DNA of 64,000 nt from DATEZO01 sp035255485 (GTDB taxonomy: Bacteria > Pseudomonadota > Gammaproteobacteria > Burkholderiales > Burkholderiaceae_D). A model generated the notes under the pieces. The model was not told the DNA's origin, did not search any database, and was given only the letters and a program-made list of their open reading frames with translations. The stretch is taken from NCBI GenBank assembly GCA_035255485.1, contig DATEZO010000231.1:1-64000 (forward strand). Reading direction: 5' to 3'. Both the position numbers and the translations under genes were made by a program. Numbering within the stretch: the first letter of the stretch is position 1; each line of letters begins with the position of its first letter. Shown one piece after another: positions 21,290 through 30,562 of this stretch.

Positions 21290-22455
21290 GAAGAGATCTC
21301 CACTATGCGGCCAAAATCCTTACCAAATTTTCTGTGATATTCCGTCATTTTCTGCATCCGCTCCTGAACTCGTGTACGATCCTGCACCTCACCGGCCAAC
21401 TGACCGCAGGCGGCATCAATATCGTCGCCGCGCGTTTTGCGAATGGTTGTAATGATTCCTGCATCCATCAGGATTTGTGCAAACACTTTGATACGGGCAT
21501 TACTGGAACGCCGCAATCCCGATTCCGGGAATGGATTGAATGGGATCAGATTGAATTTGCAAGACACAGAATTTTTCGGATTCTGCACCAGGGCTATCAG
21601 TTCGCACGCATGCGCATCAGTGTCGTTGACGCCATCCAGCATGCAATATTCAAAAGTAATGAAATCGCGCGGCGCATATTCCAGATAGCGCCTGCATGCA
21701 GCGAGCAATTCAGTAATCGGATATTTTTTATTTAACGGGACCAGGCTATCACGCAAAAAATCGTTCGATGCATGCAGCGATACTGCCAAGGCGACAGGGC
21801 ATTCTTGCGCCAATCTGTCAATCATTGGCGCTACGCCACTGCTCGACACCGTTACACGGCGCCGCGACAATCCATACGCGTTATCATCAAGCATCAGTTT
21901 CAACGCAGTTACCGTCGGTTCGAAATTCAATAGCGGCTCACCCATGCCCATCATTACAACATTCGTGATCTGGCGCTCGCCTTTCGGACCGGGTTCAATG
22001 CCTTTCGTTTTACGCAATTCAAATTCAGCCATCCACAATTGGCCGATGATTTCGCCTACCGCAAGATTACGGCTGAAACCCTGTTTACCTGTAGAGCAAA
22101 AACGGCAATTGACTGCGCAGCCCGCCTGGGTAGAAATACAAAGCGTGCCACGACTTTCTTCCGGAATAAAAACGGTTTCAACTGCATTTCCCTGTCCCAC
22201 ATCAAGCAGCCATTTACGGGTGCCATCTGACGATGTGTGATCGCTGATCACGCGTGGAGCGGCAATGAAAGCCCGAGTTTTAAGCTTGTCGCGCAGCGAC
22301 TTTGCCAAGTCACTCATAACATCAAAATCGCTGGCGCCGAATTGATGAATCCAGCGCTGCAACTGTTTGGCGCGAAACGGTTTCTCACCCAACTCGCCAC
22401 AATAAGCAACAAGCTGTACGGGATCAAGATCCAGCAAATTGGTGAGATCCATCAT
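21286..22455 (-). CDS. rlmN: Dual-specificity RNA methyltransferase RlmN
   Basis: Radical-SAM enzyme that methylates C2 of A2503 in 23S rRNA and A37 of some tRNAs. The cluster motif CAVNCRFC (Cys113, 117, 120) is clear, with QAGC before it. The catalytic methyl-carrying Cys lies near the C-terminus in AACGQLAG. 389 residues, usual length. Two adjacent Met codons (22455, 22452) could start it. It heads the rlmN-pilF-rodZ-ispG run. Confidence 0.95.
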   Translation of the reverse strand: MMDLTNLLDLDPVQLVAYCGELGEKPFRAKQLQRWIHQFGASDFDVMSDLAKSLRDKLKTRAFIAAPRVISDHTSSDGTRKWLLDVGQGNAVETVFIPEESRGTLCISTQAGCAVNCRFCSTGKQGFSRNLAVGEIIGQLWMAEFELRKTKGIEPGPKGERQITNVVMMGMGEPLLNFEPTVTALKLMLDDNAYGLSRRRVTVSSSGVAPMIDRLAQECPVALAVSLHASNDFLRDSLVPLNKKYPITELLAACRRYLEYAPRDFITFEYCMLDGVNDTDAHACELIALVQNPKNSVSCKFNLIPFNPFPESGLRRSSNARIKVFAQILMDAGIITTIRKTRGDDIDAACGQLAGEVQDRTRVQERMQKMTEYHRKFGKDFGRIVEISS

Positions 22456-22522
22456 GGTAATGTTTCATTTATACGCTTATCCTTCGAACAAGCACATTAT
22501 CTCAGGATAAGCGTTGACTCAA

Positions 22523-22948
22523 TTAACGTGAATACACATTCAAAGTCGGAAAGAAATAGGCGATTTCCACTTTAGCGGTTTCTGCGGCGTCTGAACCATG
22601 TACGGCATTGGCATCAATCGAGTCGGCGAAGTCGGCCCGAATCGTGCCCTTGTCGGCCTTTTTCGGATCAGTCGCACCCATCAGATCACGATTTTTAGAG
22701 ATCGCATTTTCGCCTTCTAGCGCTTGTACCATGACCGGGCCGGAAATCATGAAATTCACCAGATCCTTGAAAAAGGGGCGCTCACGATGCACTGCATAAA
22801 AGCCCTCTGCTTCAGCCTGAGATAGATGCACCATACGCGCGGCAATAATTTTCAGGCCGGCATTTTCGAAGCGAGAATAAATCTGTCCGATTACATTCTT
22901 GGCGACTGCATCCGGTTTGATGATCGACAGGGTACGTTCGATTGCCAT
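22523..22948 (-). CDS. ndk: Nucleoside diphosphate kinase
   Basis: Transfers the gamma phosphate of ATP to other nucleoside diphosphates via a phospho-histidine. The catalytic His117 lies in NAVHGSD. The start at 22948 ([15 protein letters not shown]) has GGAG eight bases upstream and gives 141 residues, the family size; the frame to 23005 is not used. It is next to rlmN, a common betaproteobacterial neighbour. Confidence 0.96.
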   Translation of the reverse strand: MAIERTLSIIKPDAVAKNVIGQIYSRFENAGLKIIAARMVHLSQAEAEGFYAVHRERPFFKDLVNFMISGPVMVQALEGENAISKNRDLMGATDPKKADKGTIRADFADSIDANAVHGSDAAETAKVEIAYFFPTLNVYSR

Positions 22949-23018
22949 CTGTAAAAACTCCAATAAAAAGAAAGGGTTAAAATTACTGAGTGAAGAGGTA
23001 AGCAACCTTTGATTTTAT

Positions 23019-23038
23019 CATGAAAGGCCCTTTTCATG
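23019..23038. promoter_or_regulatory. Palindrome between ndk and the divergent YccA-like gene
   Basis: Perfect inverted repeat with 7-base arms CATGAAA (23019-23025) and TTTCATG (23032-23038) around GGCCCT. It lies in the 214-base divergent spacer, about 70 bases upstream of the ndk start and 125 bases upstream of the + strand gene. It could be an operator or a leader hairpin; the regulator is unknown. Confidence 0.4.
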
Positions 23039-23162
23039 AGATTGCATGAAAGACATATTATGGACGGTAAGAAGCTGGCGCTAGTCGCAAACATTCTATG
23101 GCGAAGAAAGCCATGCTATGCTTTTTAAATATAGTAGTTCTGAAAATGGCATTGGAGGCAAT

Positions 23163-23855
23163 GTGGACCGAAACCTACAGCAAAGCTATAGTCCTTCCAG
23201 TGAAGCACCGGTGGTACGCCATCGTGTGCTTCGCAACACGTATTGGCTACTTGCACTTTCAATGATCCCGACGATTCTGGGTGCATGGATAGGTGTGCAA
23301 TTCAAGTTTGATTTCTTTGCCGCCAATCCTTTCCTCGGATTCATGGCTTTCATGGCGATCGCATTCGGTTTTTTTTATATTATTGAAAAAACCAAAAATT
23401 CCGGCATGGGCGTTGCAGTCTTGCTTGGATTTACTTTCTTCATGGGGTTGATACTGTCACGGCTTATTGGCCATATTCTCGGGTTTTCAAATGGCGCTCC
23501 CCTGATCATGACCGCCTTCGGCGGAACGTCGATCATATTCGGAGGAATGGCGACAATCGCCACAGTCTCCAAACACGATTTTTCCGGCTTGAGCAAGTGG
23601 CTGTTTACGGGCGTCCTGGTGATTTTAGTTGCCGCTTTGGCAAATATTTTCCTACAACTGCCAGCATTGTATCTTGCGATATCTGCTATCGCGATTGCAA
23701 TTTTTTCTGCTTATATCCTGTTTGACGTGCAGCAAATCATCAATGGCGGTGAAACTAATTATATTTCTGCAACATTGAAACTGTATCTCGACGTATATAA
23801 CATTTTCGTCAATCTCTTGTCCCTGCTAGGCATTTTTGGTGGCAGCAGAGAGTAG
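23163..23855 (+). CDS. Bax inhibitor-1/YccA family membrane protein
   Basis: Seven-helix inner-membrane protein of the UPF0005/TMBIM family; E. coli YccA is a substrate and brake of FtsH. The start is taken as GTG at 23163 with GGAGG four bases upstream, giving the YccA-like N-terminus (M)DRNLQQSYS...VLRNTYWLL and 230 residues; the longer frame from 23118 is less likely. Seven hydrophobic segments can be counted, ending in the conserved LYLDVYNIFVNLLSLLG. It is divergent from ndk and followed by a strong terminator. HflK/HflC, the other FtsH regulators, lie 10 kb away. Confidence 0.88.
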   Translation: MDRNLQQSYSPSSEAPVVRHRVLRNTYWLLALSMIPTILGAWIGVQFKFDFFAANPFLGFMAFMAIAFGFFYIIEKTKNSGMGVAVLLGFTFFMGLILSRLIGHILGFSNGAPLIMTAFGGTSIIFGGMATIATVSKHDFSGLSKWLFTGVLVILVAALANIFLQLPALYLAISAIAIAIFSAYILFDVQQIINGGETNYISATLKLYLDVYNIFVNLLSLLGIFGGSRE

Positions 23856-23875
23856 CAATCGGCTATTCTCCTATG

Positions 23876-23903
23876 AAAAAGCTGACCGTTGTGTCAGCTT
23901 TTT
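23876..23903 (+). terminator. Rho-independent terminator, bidirectional
   Basis: Perfect 11-base stem AAAAAGCTGAC/GTCAGCTTTTT with a six-base loop. It sits between the converging YccA-like gene and rlmD, and the A and T tracts on both sides let it act in both directions. Confidence 0.9.
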
Positions 23904-23931
23904 ATTTGCACACTTCGGCTTACACCCGAAT

Positions 23932-25272
23932 TCATTCCAGCTCAAAGACCGCAATTGATTCAATATGCGCGGTATGCGGAAACATGTTGACTACGCCTGC
24001 CTGCTTTAATGCATAGCCGCCCCGGTGCACCAAGACGGCCGCATCGCGCGCAAGGGTCGACGGGTTGCACGATACATAGACGATACGCGTTGGCTTCAAA
24101 TGGGCATATGCCTCGTTCAACCCTGCCAGCGCCATACATACTTCAAATGCGCCTTCGCGTGGTGGATCGATTAACAGACGATCAAATTTTCCGAGCGCAA
24201 TGAAATCTTCAGGCTTGGCATCAAACAGGTTGCGGCACAGGAAGTCAGTATTTCCTGCAAGATTATTGACTCGCGCATTTTTCAATGCCCGTTCCGTTAA
24301 TGCGGCACTTCCTTCGATACCAACTACTTGCTTTGCCTTGGTTGCGATAGGCAGAGTGAAATTCCCAAGACCACAGAACAGATCGGCGACTCGATCACTC
24401 CGTTGCACATCGAGCAGCCGCAATGCCCGCGCCACCAGGACGCGATTGATCTGATGATTCACCTGCGTGAAATCAGTTGGCCTGAACGGCATTTTTATGC
24501 TGAATTCCGGCAGCGTGTAATATAGTTCCGCGTCTTGAGGATAATAGCATTGTACGGTGTCCGGTCCTTTGGATTGCAGCCACCACTGCACTTTCCATTT
24601 ATTCGCAAACGCTTTCAATTCCATCTCGTCCTCGGGCGCCAGCGGCGCGAGGATACGCAAAACTAGGGCCGTCAGATCCAACCCTACCGCAACTTCGATC
24701 TGCGGTATCTGCTCAGCGATCGATAACATACCAATCAATTCACGCAGCGGCATCAGCATGGCGGACACCTGCGATGGCAGGATTTCGCAGGTTTGCATAT
24801 CGGTGATAAAGGACGATTTCCTTTCATGGAAACCGATAAGCATCGTATTTTTTTTCCGCACAAATCGTACTGATAGACGGGCGCGAAAACGGTAACCCCA
24901 TGTCGGCCCGTAAATCGGTCGCAGCAGGGTTTCCGGATTTACCTTGCCGATATGCTTCAGATTATCTTCCAGTACGCGCTGCTTGATCGCTACCTGGGCC
25001 GATGGTTCGAGATGTTGCATTGCACATCCACCGCACATCCCGTAGTAGTCGCATTTTGGCGTTACCCGCAATGGGGATTCGCGATACAACGCTGTCATGG
25101 TTGCCGCTTCCCACTTTGGTTTGCGACGAAACGACTCAAAACCAACTGTCTCACCCGGTAAAGAACCTTCGACAAAGATCACCTTGCCTGGCGTGCCGTC
25201 TTCATTTGTCAAATGGCCGACGCCGCGCGCTTCCATGTCGAGAGATTCAATATCGATAATATTTTGCTGCAT
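23932..25272 (-). CDS. rlmD: 23S rRNA (uracil(1939)-C5)-methyltransferase RlmD
   Basis: SAM-dependent methyltransferase making m5U1939 in 23S rRNA. The 446-residue protein has an N-terminal TRAM domain (about 1-65), Fe-S cysteines Cys74, Cys80 and Cys83 (CDYYGMCGGC), the SAM site DLFCGLGNFTLPIA and the catalytic VSCNPSTLARD. Length is typical. It lies downstream of rpoS in the surE-pcm-nlpD-rpoS-rlmD order. The 173 bases between it and rpoS show nothing further. Confidence 0.95.
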   Translation of the reverse strand: MQQNIIDIESLDMEARGVGHLTNEDGTPGKVIFVEGSLPGETVGFESFRRKPKWEAATMTALYRESPLRVTPKCDYYGMCGGCAMQHLEPSAQVAIKQRVLEDNLKHIGKVNPETLLRPIYGPTWGYRFRARLSVRFVRKKNTMLIGFHERKSSFITDMQTCEILPSQVSAMLMPLRELIGMLSIAEQIPQIEVAVGLDLTALVLRILAPLAPEDEMELKAFANKWKVQWWLQSKGPDTVQCYYPQDAELYYTLPEFSIKMPFRPTDFTQVNHQINRVLVARALRLLDVQRSDRVADLFCGLGNFTLPIATKAKQVVGIEGSAALTERALKNARVNNLAGNTDFLCRNLFDAKPEDFIALGKFDRLLIDPPREGAFEVCMALAGLNEAYAHLKPTRIVYVSCNPSTLARDAAVLVHRGGYALKQAGVVNMFPHTAHIESIAVFELE

Positions 25273-25445
25273 AGCGAAGAGTGAATTAACGAACCGGGAT
25301 ACAACCGCAGTTCAGGAGGCGTTCAGGAAAAAGTGTTGCCAACATCGAAGGGCGACACCCGGCGCATACCAAGCAATCACACCCGGTCAAAAAGCCGCTG
25401 GAGAGTGCTCTGAAATAGAGTGCGAACAGCAGAGCAAATCATAAA

Positions 25446-26477
25446 TCATAACAACGCGTCTTTTCCCACGCCGCGTGCGGTAAGCGTACGTTTGAGTTTT
25501 ACCAGGGCTTCTTGCTGGATTTGGCGTACTCGCTCACGTGTAACGCTCATTTCTGCAGCCAACTGCTCCAGCGTCGCCGGGTCGTCATTATCCAGGCCGA
25601 AGCGGCGAATGATTACAATACGCTGTTTGTCCGGCAGCTTTTTCAGCCAGTCACGTACCAGCACCGTCATCTCGTGCTGCTCAGCCTGGAAATCGGGTCC
25701 GCCATCATTATCGCCTGGCAGCATATCCATCATGCTGGCCTGCGGGTCATTATCTAGAGGCGCATCCAGCGATGTTGCATGTTCGGAAAGCGCAAGAATA
25801 TCCTGTACGTCTTCGATTGGCCGGTCGACCAGATGGGCAATGTCCTCAACGGTTGCATCCTTGCCGTTGTGATGCTGTGCTTCAAGATGATATTTTGCAC
25901 GCAATATCTGATTCAATTCGCGCACCATGTGAACCGGCAGGCGTACCGTGCGTGCCTGGTTCATGATTGCGCGCTCGATACTTTGACGAATCCACCAGGT
26001 TGCATAGGTAGAGAAGCGAAAGCCGCGTTCAGGTTCGAATTTGTCGATGGCACGCATCAGCCCCAGATTGCCTTCCTCAATCAGATCCAGCAAGACAACG
26101 CCGCGATTAATGTAATGCTTGGCAATCGACACAACCAGTCGCAGGTTATGTTCGATCATTTTCTGGCGGGCGTCAAAATTTCCCTGTTTTGCCAGCGTGG
26201 CAAAACAGATTTCTTCCGAAATGGTCAATAACGGGCGAGCACCGATCTGATTAAGGTAATGCTGCGTCGTGTCGGTAGAGAGCTCGGCTGCCAGTACTCT
26301 TTTAATTTCTTCGACACCGTCGACAACCACGCCAATGTCAGCCGTTTCTGCATCGTCGACTGCAGCGTCATCGACAGTCGCATCGTTTCCCACATCGACA
26401 TTTCCGAGCGACACATCATCAGACAGTTCATCCGATCCTGCATCTTGATCTATAGGGCCAAGAGAGTTTTGCGACAT
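25446..26477 (-). CDS. rpoS: RNA polymerase sigma factor RpoS
   Basis: Stationary-phase and general stress sigma factor. The 343-residue protein has an acidic, Asp/Val-rich N-part of about 55 residues, region 1.2 ([20 protein letters not shown]), region 2 ([20 protein letters not shown], then [17 protein letters not shown]), region 3 and region 4 with the -35-binding helix ([17 protein letters not shown]). It starts directly behind the nlpD stop. Promoters for rpoS are commonly inside nlpD, but none was assigned here. Confidence 0.95.
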   Translation of the reverse strand: MSQNSLGPIDQDAGSDELSDDVSLGNVDVGNDATVDDAAVDDAETADIGVVVDGVEEIKRVLAAELSTDTTQHYLNQIGARPLLTISEEICFATLAKQGNFDARQKMIEHNLRLVVSIAKHYINRGVVLLDLIEEGNLGLMRAIDKFEPERGFRFSTYATWWIRQSIERAIMNQARTVRLPVHMVRELNQILRAKYHLEAQHHNGKDATVEDIAHLVDRPIEDVQDILALSEHATSLDAPLDNDPQASMMDMLPGDNDGGPDFQAEQHEMTVLVRDWLKKLPDKQRIVIIRRFGLDNDDPATLEQLAAEMSVTRERVRQIQQEALVKLKRTLTARGVGKDALL

Positions 26478-27464
26478 TTAACGGTTCGGCAGAAATTTTG
26501 ACGGATCAACAGGTTTCCCTTGTTGGCGAATTTCGAAATGCAGCTTTACCGTATCAGTATCGGAACTGCCCATTTCTGCAATTTTTTGACCTTTGCTGAC
26601 GGTTTGACCCTCTTTCACCAGGATGGTTTTGTTGTGCGCATAAGCAGACAGTAAACTGCTGGTATGTTTAACAATAACCAGATTTCCGTAACCTCGTATT
26701 CCGCTTCCGGCATACATGACCTTGCCCGATCCAGCGGCAACCACTTGCTGGCCGATCTTGCCGGCAATATCGATTCCCTTTCTTCCATCATCGAATGTCC
26801 CAACAATTTTGCCATCGGCTGGCCATATCCATGACAGGATTTCATCATCGGCAGTGGCCGCACTCGGCACTTCAGCGGCTTTTCCACCGACTTTGGCATC
26901 GGCTGCCGGTTTGGGATGCTCGGTTTTTCCGGCTGATGATGCAGCGGTTGTGGCTGGGGCGCCGACATCCGGTTTTTGCAATTCTGCCAATGCCGCTTCG
27001 GAATAGATGCGCTTGTCGCCACGCGGCGCTGTTTTGCTGGAAGCCATGACCGGAGCGTTCGATGCTGCAGACAATGGTCTGGCTTCTACCGCAGAGGGCG
27101 ATGCAATACTGCCGGTTTGTGCGCCAACTGGACCAGATTCCGGCGGCAGTACGCGTAATACCTGATCGACCTTGATGTCATTCGGATTGGAGAGATTATT
27201 CCATGCAATGATATCGCGGTAATTCTGGCCGAATTCGAGTGCGATATGCAGTAACGTATCGCCTTTCTTTACGGTGTAGTAGCCATGGCTATCGGCAACG
27301 GGCTTGACAGCAGGCTTGAGTTCGCCTGTCTTGGCGGCTTCCAGCGGCTTGCTGCTCGCTAGTGGACGTTCTACGATAGGAGCAGAATGACGCATCGTGC
27401 TACATGCGACGAGCGAAGTTACCAGCATTGTCAATACTACTAAGCGAATTTTTTCCATTCTCAT
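26478..27464 (-). CDS. nlpD: NlpD-like LysM/M23 lipoprotein, amidase activator
   Basis: Outer-membrane lipoprotein that activates the cell-wall amidase AmiC during septum splitting. I chose ATG at 27464, giving lipobox LVAC (Cys21); the frame to 27563 would overlap pcm and hide the signal peptide. One LysM domain follows (YYTVKKGDTLLHIALEFGQN), then an Ala/Pro-rich linker and a LytM domain. The metal-binding HxGxD is replaced by GIDIAG, so it is probably not an active peptidase, in line with NlpD family members. 328 residues, directly joined to rpoS. Confidence 0.92.
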   Translation of the reverse strand: MRMEKIRLVVLTMLVTSLVACSTMRHSAPIVERPLASSKPLEAAKTGELKPAVKPVADSHGYYTVKKGDTLLHIALEFGQNYRDIIAWNNLSNPNDIKVDQVLRVLPPESGPVGAQTGSIASPSAVEARPLSAASNAPVMASSKTAPRGDKRIYSEAALAELQKPDVGAPATTAASSAGKTEHPKPAADAKVGGKAAEVPSAATADDEILSWIWPADGKIVGTFDDGRKGIDIAGKIGQQVVAAGSGKVMYAGSGIRGYGNLVIVKHTSSLLSAYAHNKTILVKEGQTVSKGQKIAEMGSSDTDTVKLHFEIRQQGKPVDPSKFLPNR

Positions 27465-27498
27465 CGAATTTAATCTTGTTGAAAGGTACTTCGGCGTG

Positions 27499-28371
27499 TT
27501 AGACGGTACCGGCGCGTAGCGGCACGAAATGACAGTTTTCCAGCGTCGTTGCTGTCCACTCAAACTGGTTTATCCGTTCCACCAGTTGCAGTACTTGGTG
27601 ATTTTCGCCCACCGGTGCCACCAGCCGGCCGCCAATGGTCATTTGTTCCAGTAATGCCTGTGGTACTTCCATGCCGGCCGCAGCCAGAATAATTCCGTCG
27701 AACGGAGCAACTTGCGGAAAGCCAAGCATACCATCACCATAATGCAAGCGGATATTTGCAATGCGCAATGGACGCAAATTGGATTTTGCCAATTCATGCA
27801 GCGGCTTGATGCGTTCGATCGAATAGACTTCTTTGGCAACCAGCGATAGCACGGCAGCCTGGTAGCCGCAACCTGTCCCGATTTCAAGTACGCGGTTCAA
27901 GATGCCGGAAGCGCCGTTATTGCGCATGATTTCGATCATTCTTGCAACAATGTAAGGTTGCGAAATTGTCTGGTGATGACCGATCGGCAATGATGCATCG
28001 ACATATGCCTGGCTTGCCAAGGCCGATTCCATGAAAAGATGTCTGGGCACTGCTTCCATCGCGGCCAGCACCTTGGTATCCCTTACGCCTTGCTTCGCTA
28101 TACGCGCAACCATCGCCTTGCGTACTGCATCAGAGACCAGAGGTGTCGGGCGATCGGATAACGCCGCACCCGGTATGGCAATATTTCCATGCTGAGCATG
28201 AGTGTCTGCACGCGATATCTTGTGCGCCTTATCGCGTGCACTGTTTTGCGTTGCGGTTTGAGGTGTCGCCATTTGCGTGCTTGGCATGGCGCGCCCCTGC
28301 GCCAGCCGCGAAGGCTTTTCCACGACTGAAGATAGTGATAACGGAAAGCGCTTGCCACCCTTGTCACTCAT
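27499..28371 (-). CDS. pcm: Protein-L-isoaspartate O-methyltransferase with an N-terminal extension
   Basis: Methylates isoaspartate residues to start repair of aged proteins. The SAM motif [19 protein letters not shown] and the family patterns [18 protein letters not shown] and GDGMLG are clear. At 290 residues it is about 80 longer than E. coli Pcm because of a Ser/Ala/Gln-rich N-part before [11 protein letters not shown]. The ATG at 28371 has AAGGAAA upstream and overlaps the surE stop by 8 bases, so the long form may be real, though an internal start is possible. Confidence 0.92.
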   Translation of the reverse strand: MSDKGGKRFPLSLSSVVEKPSRLAQGRAMPSTQMATPQTATQNSARDKAHKISRADTHAQHGNIAIPGAALSDRPTPLVSDAVRKAMVARIAKQGVRDTKVLAAMEAVPRHLFMESALASQAYVDASLPIGHHQTISQPYIVARMIEIMRNNGASGILNRVLEIGTGCGYQAAVLSLVAKEVYSIERIKPLHELAKSNLRPLRIANIRLHYGDGMLGFPQVAPFDGIILAAAGMEVPQALLEQMTIGGRLVAPVGENHQVLQLVERINQFEWTATTLENCHFVPLRAGTV

Positions 28372-29104
28372 GGAAGGATTTCCTTAATCCATTCAGTTGC
28401 GCGGCATGCGTCAGGTCAATCTGCAGCGGCGTAATAGAGATATTGCCTTGGCCGACCGCATGGAAATCCGTGCCTTCTCCGGCATCCTTGGCCTTTCCGG
28501 CCGGACCAATCCAGAAAATTTCCCTGCCATGCGGGTCTTGCGTTCGGATAACCGCTTCCGATTCATGCCGTTTTCCCAGGCGGGTTGGCACAATACGCTT
28601 GAGCTGATCATAGGGAAGATTTGGGATATTCACGTTCAGCAAATACGGTTTTTGCAATTCGTCAAATCCACGCTCAACCAATTCTCGCGCAATTCTGGCC
28701 GCCGCATCCAGGTGTGCCCAGCCATGGTTAACCTGGGAAAAGGCGATGGCCGGAATTCCGAACAGGAACCCTTCGGTTGCTGCTGCTACCGTGCCTGAAT
28801 AAAGTGTGTCATCTCCCATGTTCTGGCCCTGATTGATTCCGGACACAATCAGATCAGGCTTAAACGGCAGCATTCCCGTGAGGGCAATATGCACACAGTC
28901 CGAAGGTGTCCCATTGACTGAATAAAAACCGTTTGCCGCGTGATACACGGAAAGCGGGCGATCAAGCGTCAGGGAATTGGAACTGCCGGAGCGATTGCCG
29001 TCTGGAGCAACCACTCTGATCTCGGCAATCGGCGCCAAGGCATCCGCCAGCGCAATAATGCCCGGCGCCAAATAGCCATCATCATTACTAACTAGAATTT
29101 TCAT
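28364..29104 (-). CDS. surE: 5'/3'-nucleotidase SurE
   Basis: Metal-dependent nucleotidase/exopolyphosphatase linked to stationary-phase survival. Family hallmarks: [16 protein letters not shown] at the N-terminus (Asp8, Asp9 bind metal), SGSSNSLT and [20 protein letters not shown]. 246 residues, normal size. It heads the surE-pcm-nlpD-rpoS run, and is divergent from the quinone oxidoreductase gene. Confidence 0.95.
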   Translation of the reverse strand: MKILVSNDDGYLAPGIIALADALAPIAEIRVVAPDGNRSGSSNSLTLDRPLSVYHAANGFYSVNGTPSDCVHIALTGMLPFKPDLIVSGINQGQNMGDDTLYSGTVAAATEGFLFGIPAIAFSQVNHGWAHLDAAARIARELVERGFDELQKPYLLNVNIPNLPYDQLKRIVPTRLGKRHESEAVIRTQDPHGREIFWIGPAGKAKDAGEGTDFHAVGQGNISITPLQIDLTHAAQLNGLRKSFHE

Positions 29105-29138
29105 ATATCGATTTTACCTGAAGCAATATCATGTACTC

Positions 29139-29187
29139 GTGAAAGCAGCATGATTTTGCGGTATAGTCACAAAATAAAACGATCGTT
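29139..29187 (+). promoter_or_regulatory. Promoter with overlapping palindromic operator before the quinone oxidoreductase gene
   Basis: GTGAAA (29139-29144) and TATAGT (29162-29167) are 17 bases apart. About ten bases downstream, near the expected transcription start, is the perfect palindrome AACGATCGTT (29178-29187). A palindrome at the start point suggests repression, for example by a TetR-type regulator; no such gene is in the window. Confidence 0.5.
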
Positions 29188-29214
29188 CTATTTAAAGATA
29201 TCGAAGGGAACAAC

Positions 29215-30195
29215 ATGAAAGCCATCGTCTGCAAGACATGGGGGCCGCCAGAAGCCCTTGTTGTCGAAGACCTGCCGGATTTACTCCCTGGGCCAAATCA
29301 GGTGGCGATCGATGTAAAAGCCGCCAGCGTCAATTTTCCCGATATATTGATCATTCAGAACAAATACCAAGCCAGCCTGACATTACCTTTTACGCCTGGC
29401 AGCGAACTGTCCGGTGTAGTGCGCGCGGTCGGCGAAGGTGTCACCGAGTATAAGCCGGGGGATCGCATAATTGCATTCATCGGTCAAGGCGCTTTTGCAC
29501 AGCAGGCTTTGGCGCCGAAGGAAAAGGTAATGCCAATGACACCGGAAATGGACTTTGATACAGCCGCTGCCATGACGCTCACCTACGGCACTGCCTATCA
29601 TGCGCTGGCGGATCGCGCACAACTGAAGGCGGATGAAACGATGCTGGTGCTCGGCGCCGCCGGCGGCGTCGGCTTGGCGGCAATCGACATCGGTAAAGCC
29701 TTGGGCGCACACGTCATCGCCGCTGCATCGTCCGATGAAAAGCTGGAAGTCTGCAAGGCGCATGGCGCTGATATCCTCATTAATTACAGCACGCAAGATC
29801 TACGGCAAACGGTCAAGATCGCCACCGATGGCAAAGGCCCGGATGTGATCTACGATCCGGTTGGCGGCGGTTATACCGAGCCGGCATTTCGTACTATTGC
29901 GTGGCGCGGCCGCTATGTAATAATTGGATTTGCCAATGGCGAGATCCCGAAATTGGCGCTCAATTTGCCACTGTTGAAAGGCGCATCGCTGGTGGGCGTT
30001 TTCTGGGGCGAATTTACCCGACGCGAACCAAAGGAAAATAGGCAAGTCATGCAGGTGCTGATGCGCTGGCTGGCTGCCGGCAAGATCCGGCCTCACGTCT
30101 CCGCGCGCTATGCTCTGGCCGATACCGCACAAGCCCTGAACCATATGGCTACTCGCAAGGTGACTGGTAAAGTCGTGATCCAGCCATTCCGGTAA
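29215..30195 (+). CDS. NADPH:quinone oxidoreductase family protein (zinc-free MDR)
   Basis: Medium-chain dehydrogenase/reductase of the quinone oxidoreductase type, 326 residues. The N-terminal GroES-like domain (MKAIVCKTWGPPEALVVED, TPGSELSGVV) lacks the structural zinc cysteines; the Rossmann domain has LVLGAAGGVGLAAIDIGKALGA for NADPH. The C-terminal signature (HMATRKVTGKVVIQP) is typical. It probably reduces quinones or enones; the substrate is not readable. It stands alone on +, divergent from surE, under the palindromic promoter above. Confidence 0.88.
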   Translation: MKAIVCKTWGPPEALVVEDLPDLLPGPNQVAIDVKAASVNFPDILIIQNKYQASLTLPFTPGSELSGVVRAVGEGVTEYKPGDRIIAFIGQGAFAQQALAPKEKVMPMTPEMDFDTAAAMTLTYGTAYHALADRAQLKADETMLVLGAAGGVGLAAIDIGKALGAHVIAAASSDEKLEVCKAHGADILINYSTQDLRQTVKIATDGKGPDVIYDPVGGGYTEPAFRTIAWRGRYVIIGFANGEIPKLALNLPLLKGASLVGVFWGEFTRREPKENRQVMQVLMRWLAAGKIRPHVSARYALADTAQALNHMATRKVTGKVVIQPFR

Positions 30196-30562
30196 TCACA
30201 TCAACTTGACTTACTTGATCTTGACAGCAACATTGCCGACCCAGAACTTTATCGGCACAATAAAAAAGCTCCAGAGCAGACTTAAATACACCTATGTGTA
30301 TTTTTTAATACCCGCATGTTCATTGCGAATATGGATATTTTTCTCCTATACTCCCGTTAAATAACCCATGCAGGGTGAGGTGTACTTGACTAGCGCAGTG
30401 CGCTTTCTGCCATTCCCACGGCTTCCAGCAGGAATCCAGTGTTGTTCTTTGCATCGCGTTTATAAACCACATAATCGACACATCAGGAACGATACCGGGT
30501 TTCAGCCGCCCTCCTCCGCAAATAATTCCGGGCGTTTGCGCGCCCCCCTACGGGGATAGGTC
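30196..30562. other. Intergenic region of 367 bases with hairpin and copy B element
   Basis: No gene is supported. It holds an AT-rich hairpin with arms AAATACAC (30284-30291) and GTGTATTT (30296-30303) followed by T residues, which may end transcription of the oxidoreductase gene. It also holds the copy B promoter-like element, and near its end a GC-rich stretch with short inverted repeats (30520-30560) that may act as the minus-strand 3' end of the PilZ gene. A 63-codon frame at 30368-30559 has no family features. Confidence 0.6.
30284..30355 (+). repeat. Copy B of a two-copy promoter-like element
   Basis: Similar in order and sequence to 1212-1290: TACAC...GTGTA inverted repeat, T-rich run, GCAT-TTCATTGCG block, TTGCGA (30323-30328) and TATACT (30347-30352) with 18 bases between them. 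It has no downstream gene on its strand; transcription would run antisense into the PilZ gene. Seen in the sequence; its function is unknown. Confidence 0.5.

Noticed and set aside
30368..30559. 63-codon + frame after the copy B element
   Set aside because: No ribosome-binding site or family pattern; Cys/Arg/Pro-rich composition like noncoding DNA.
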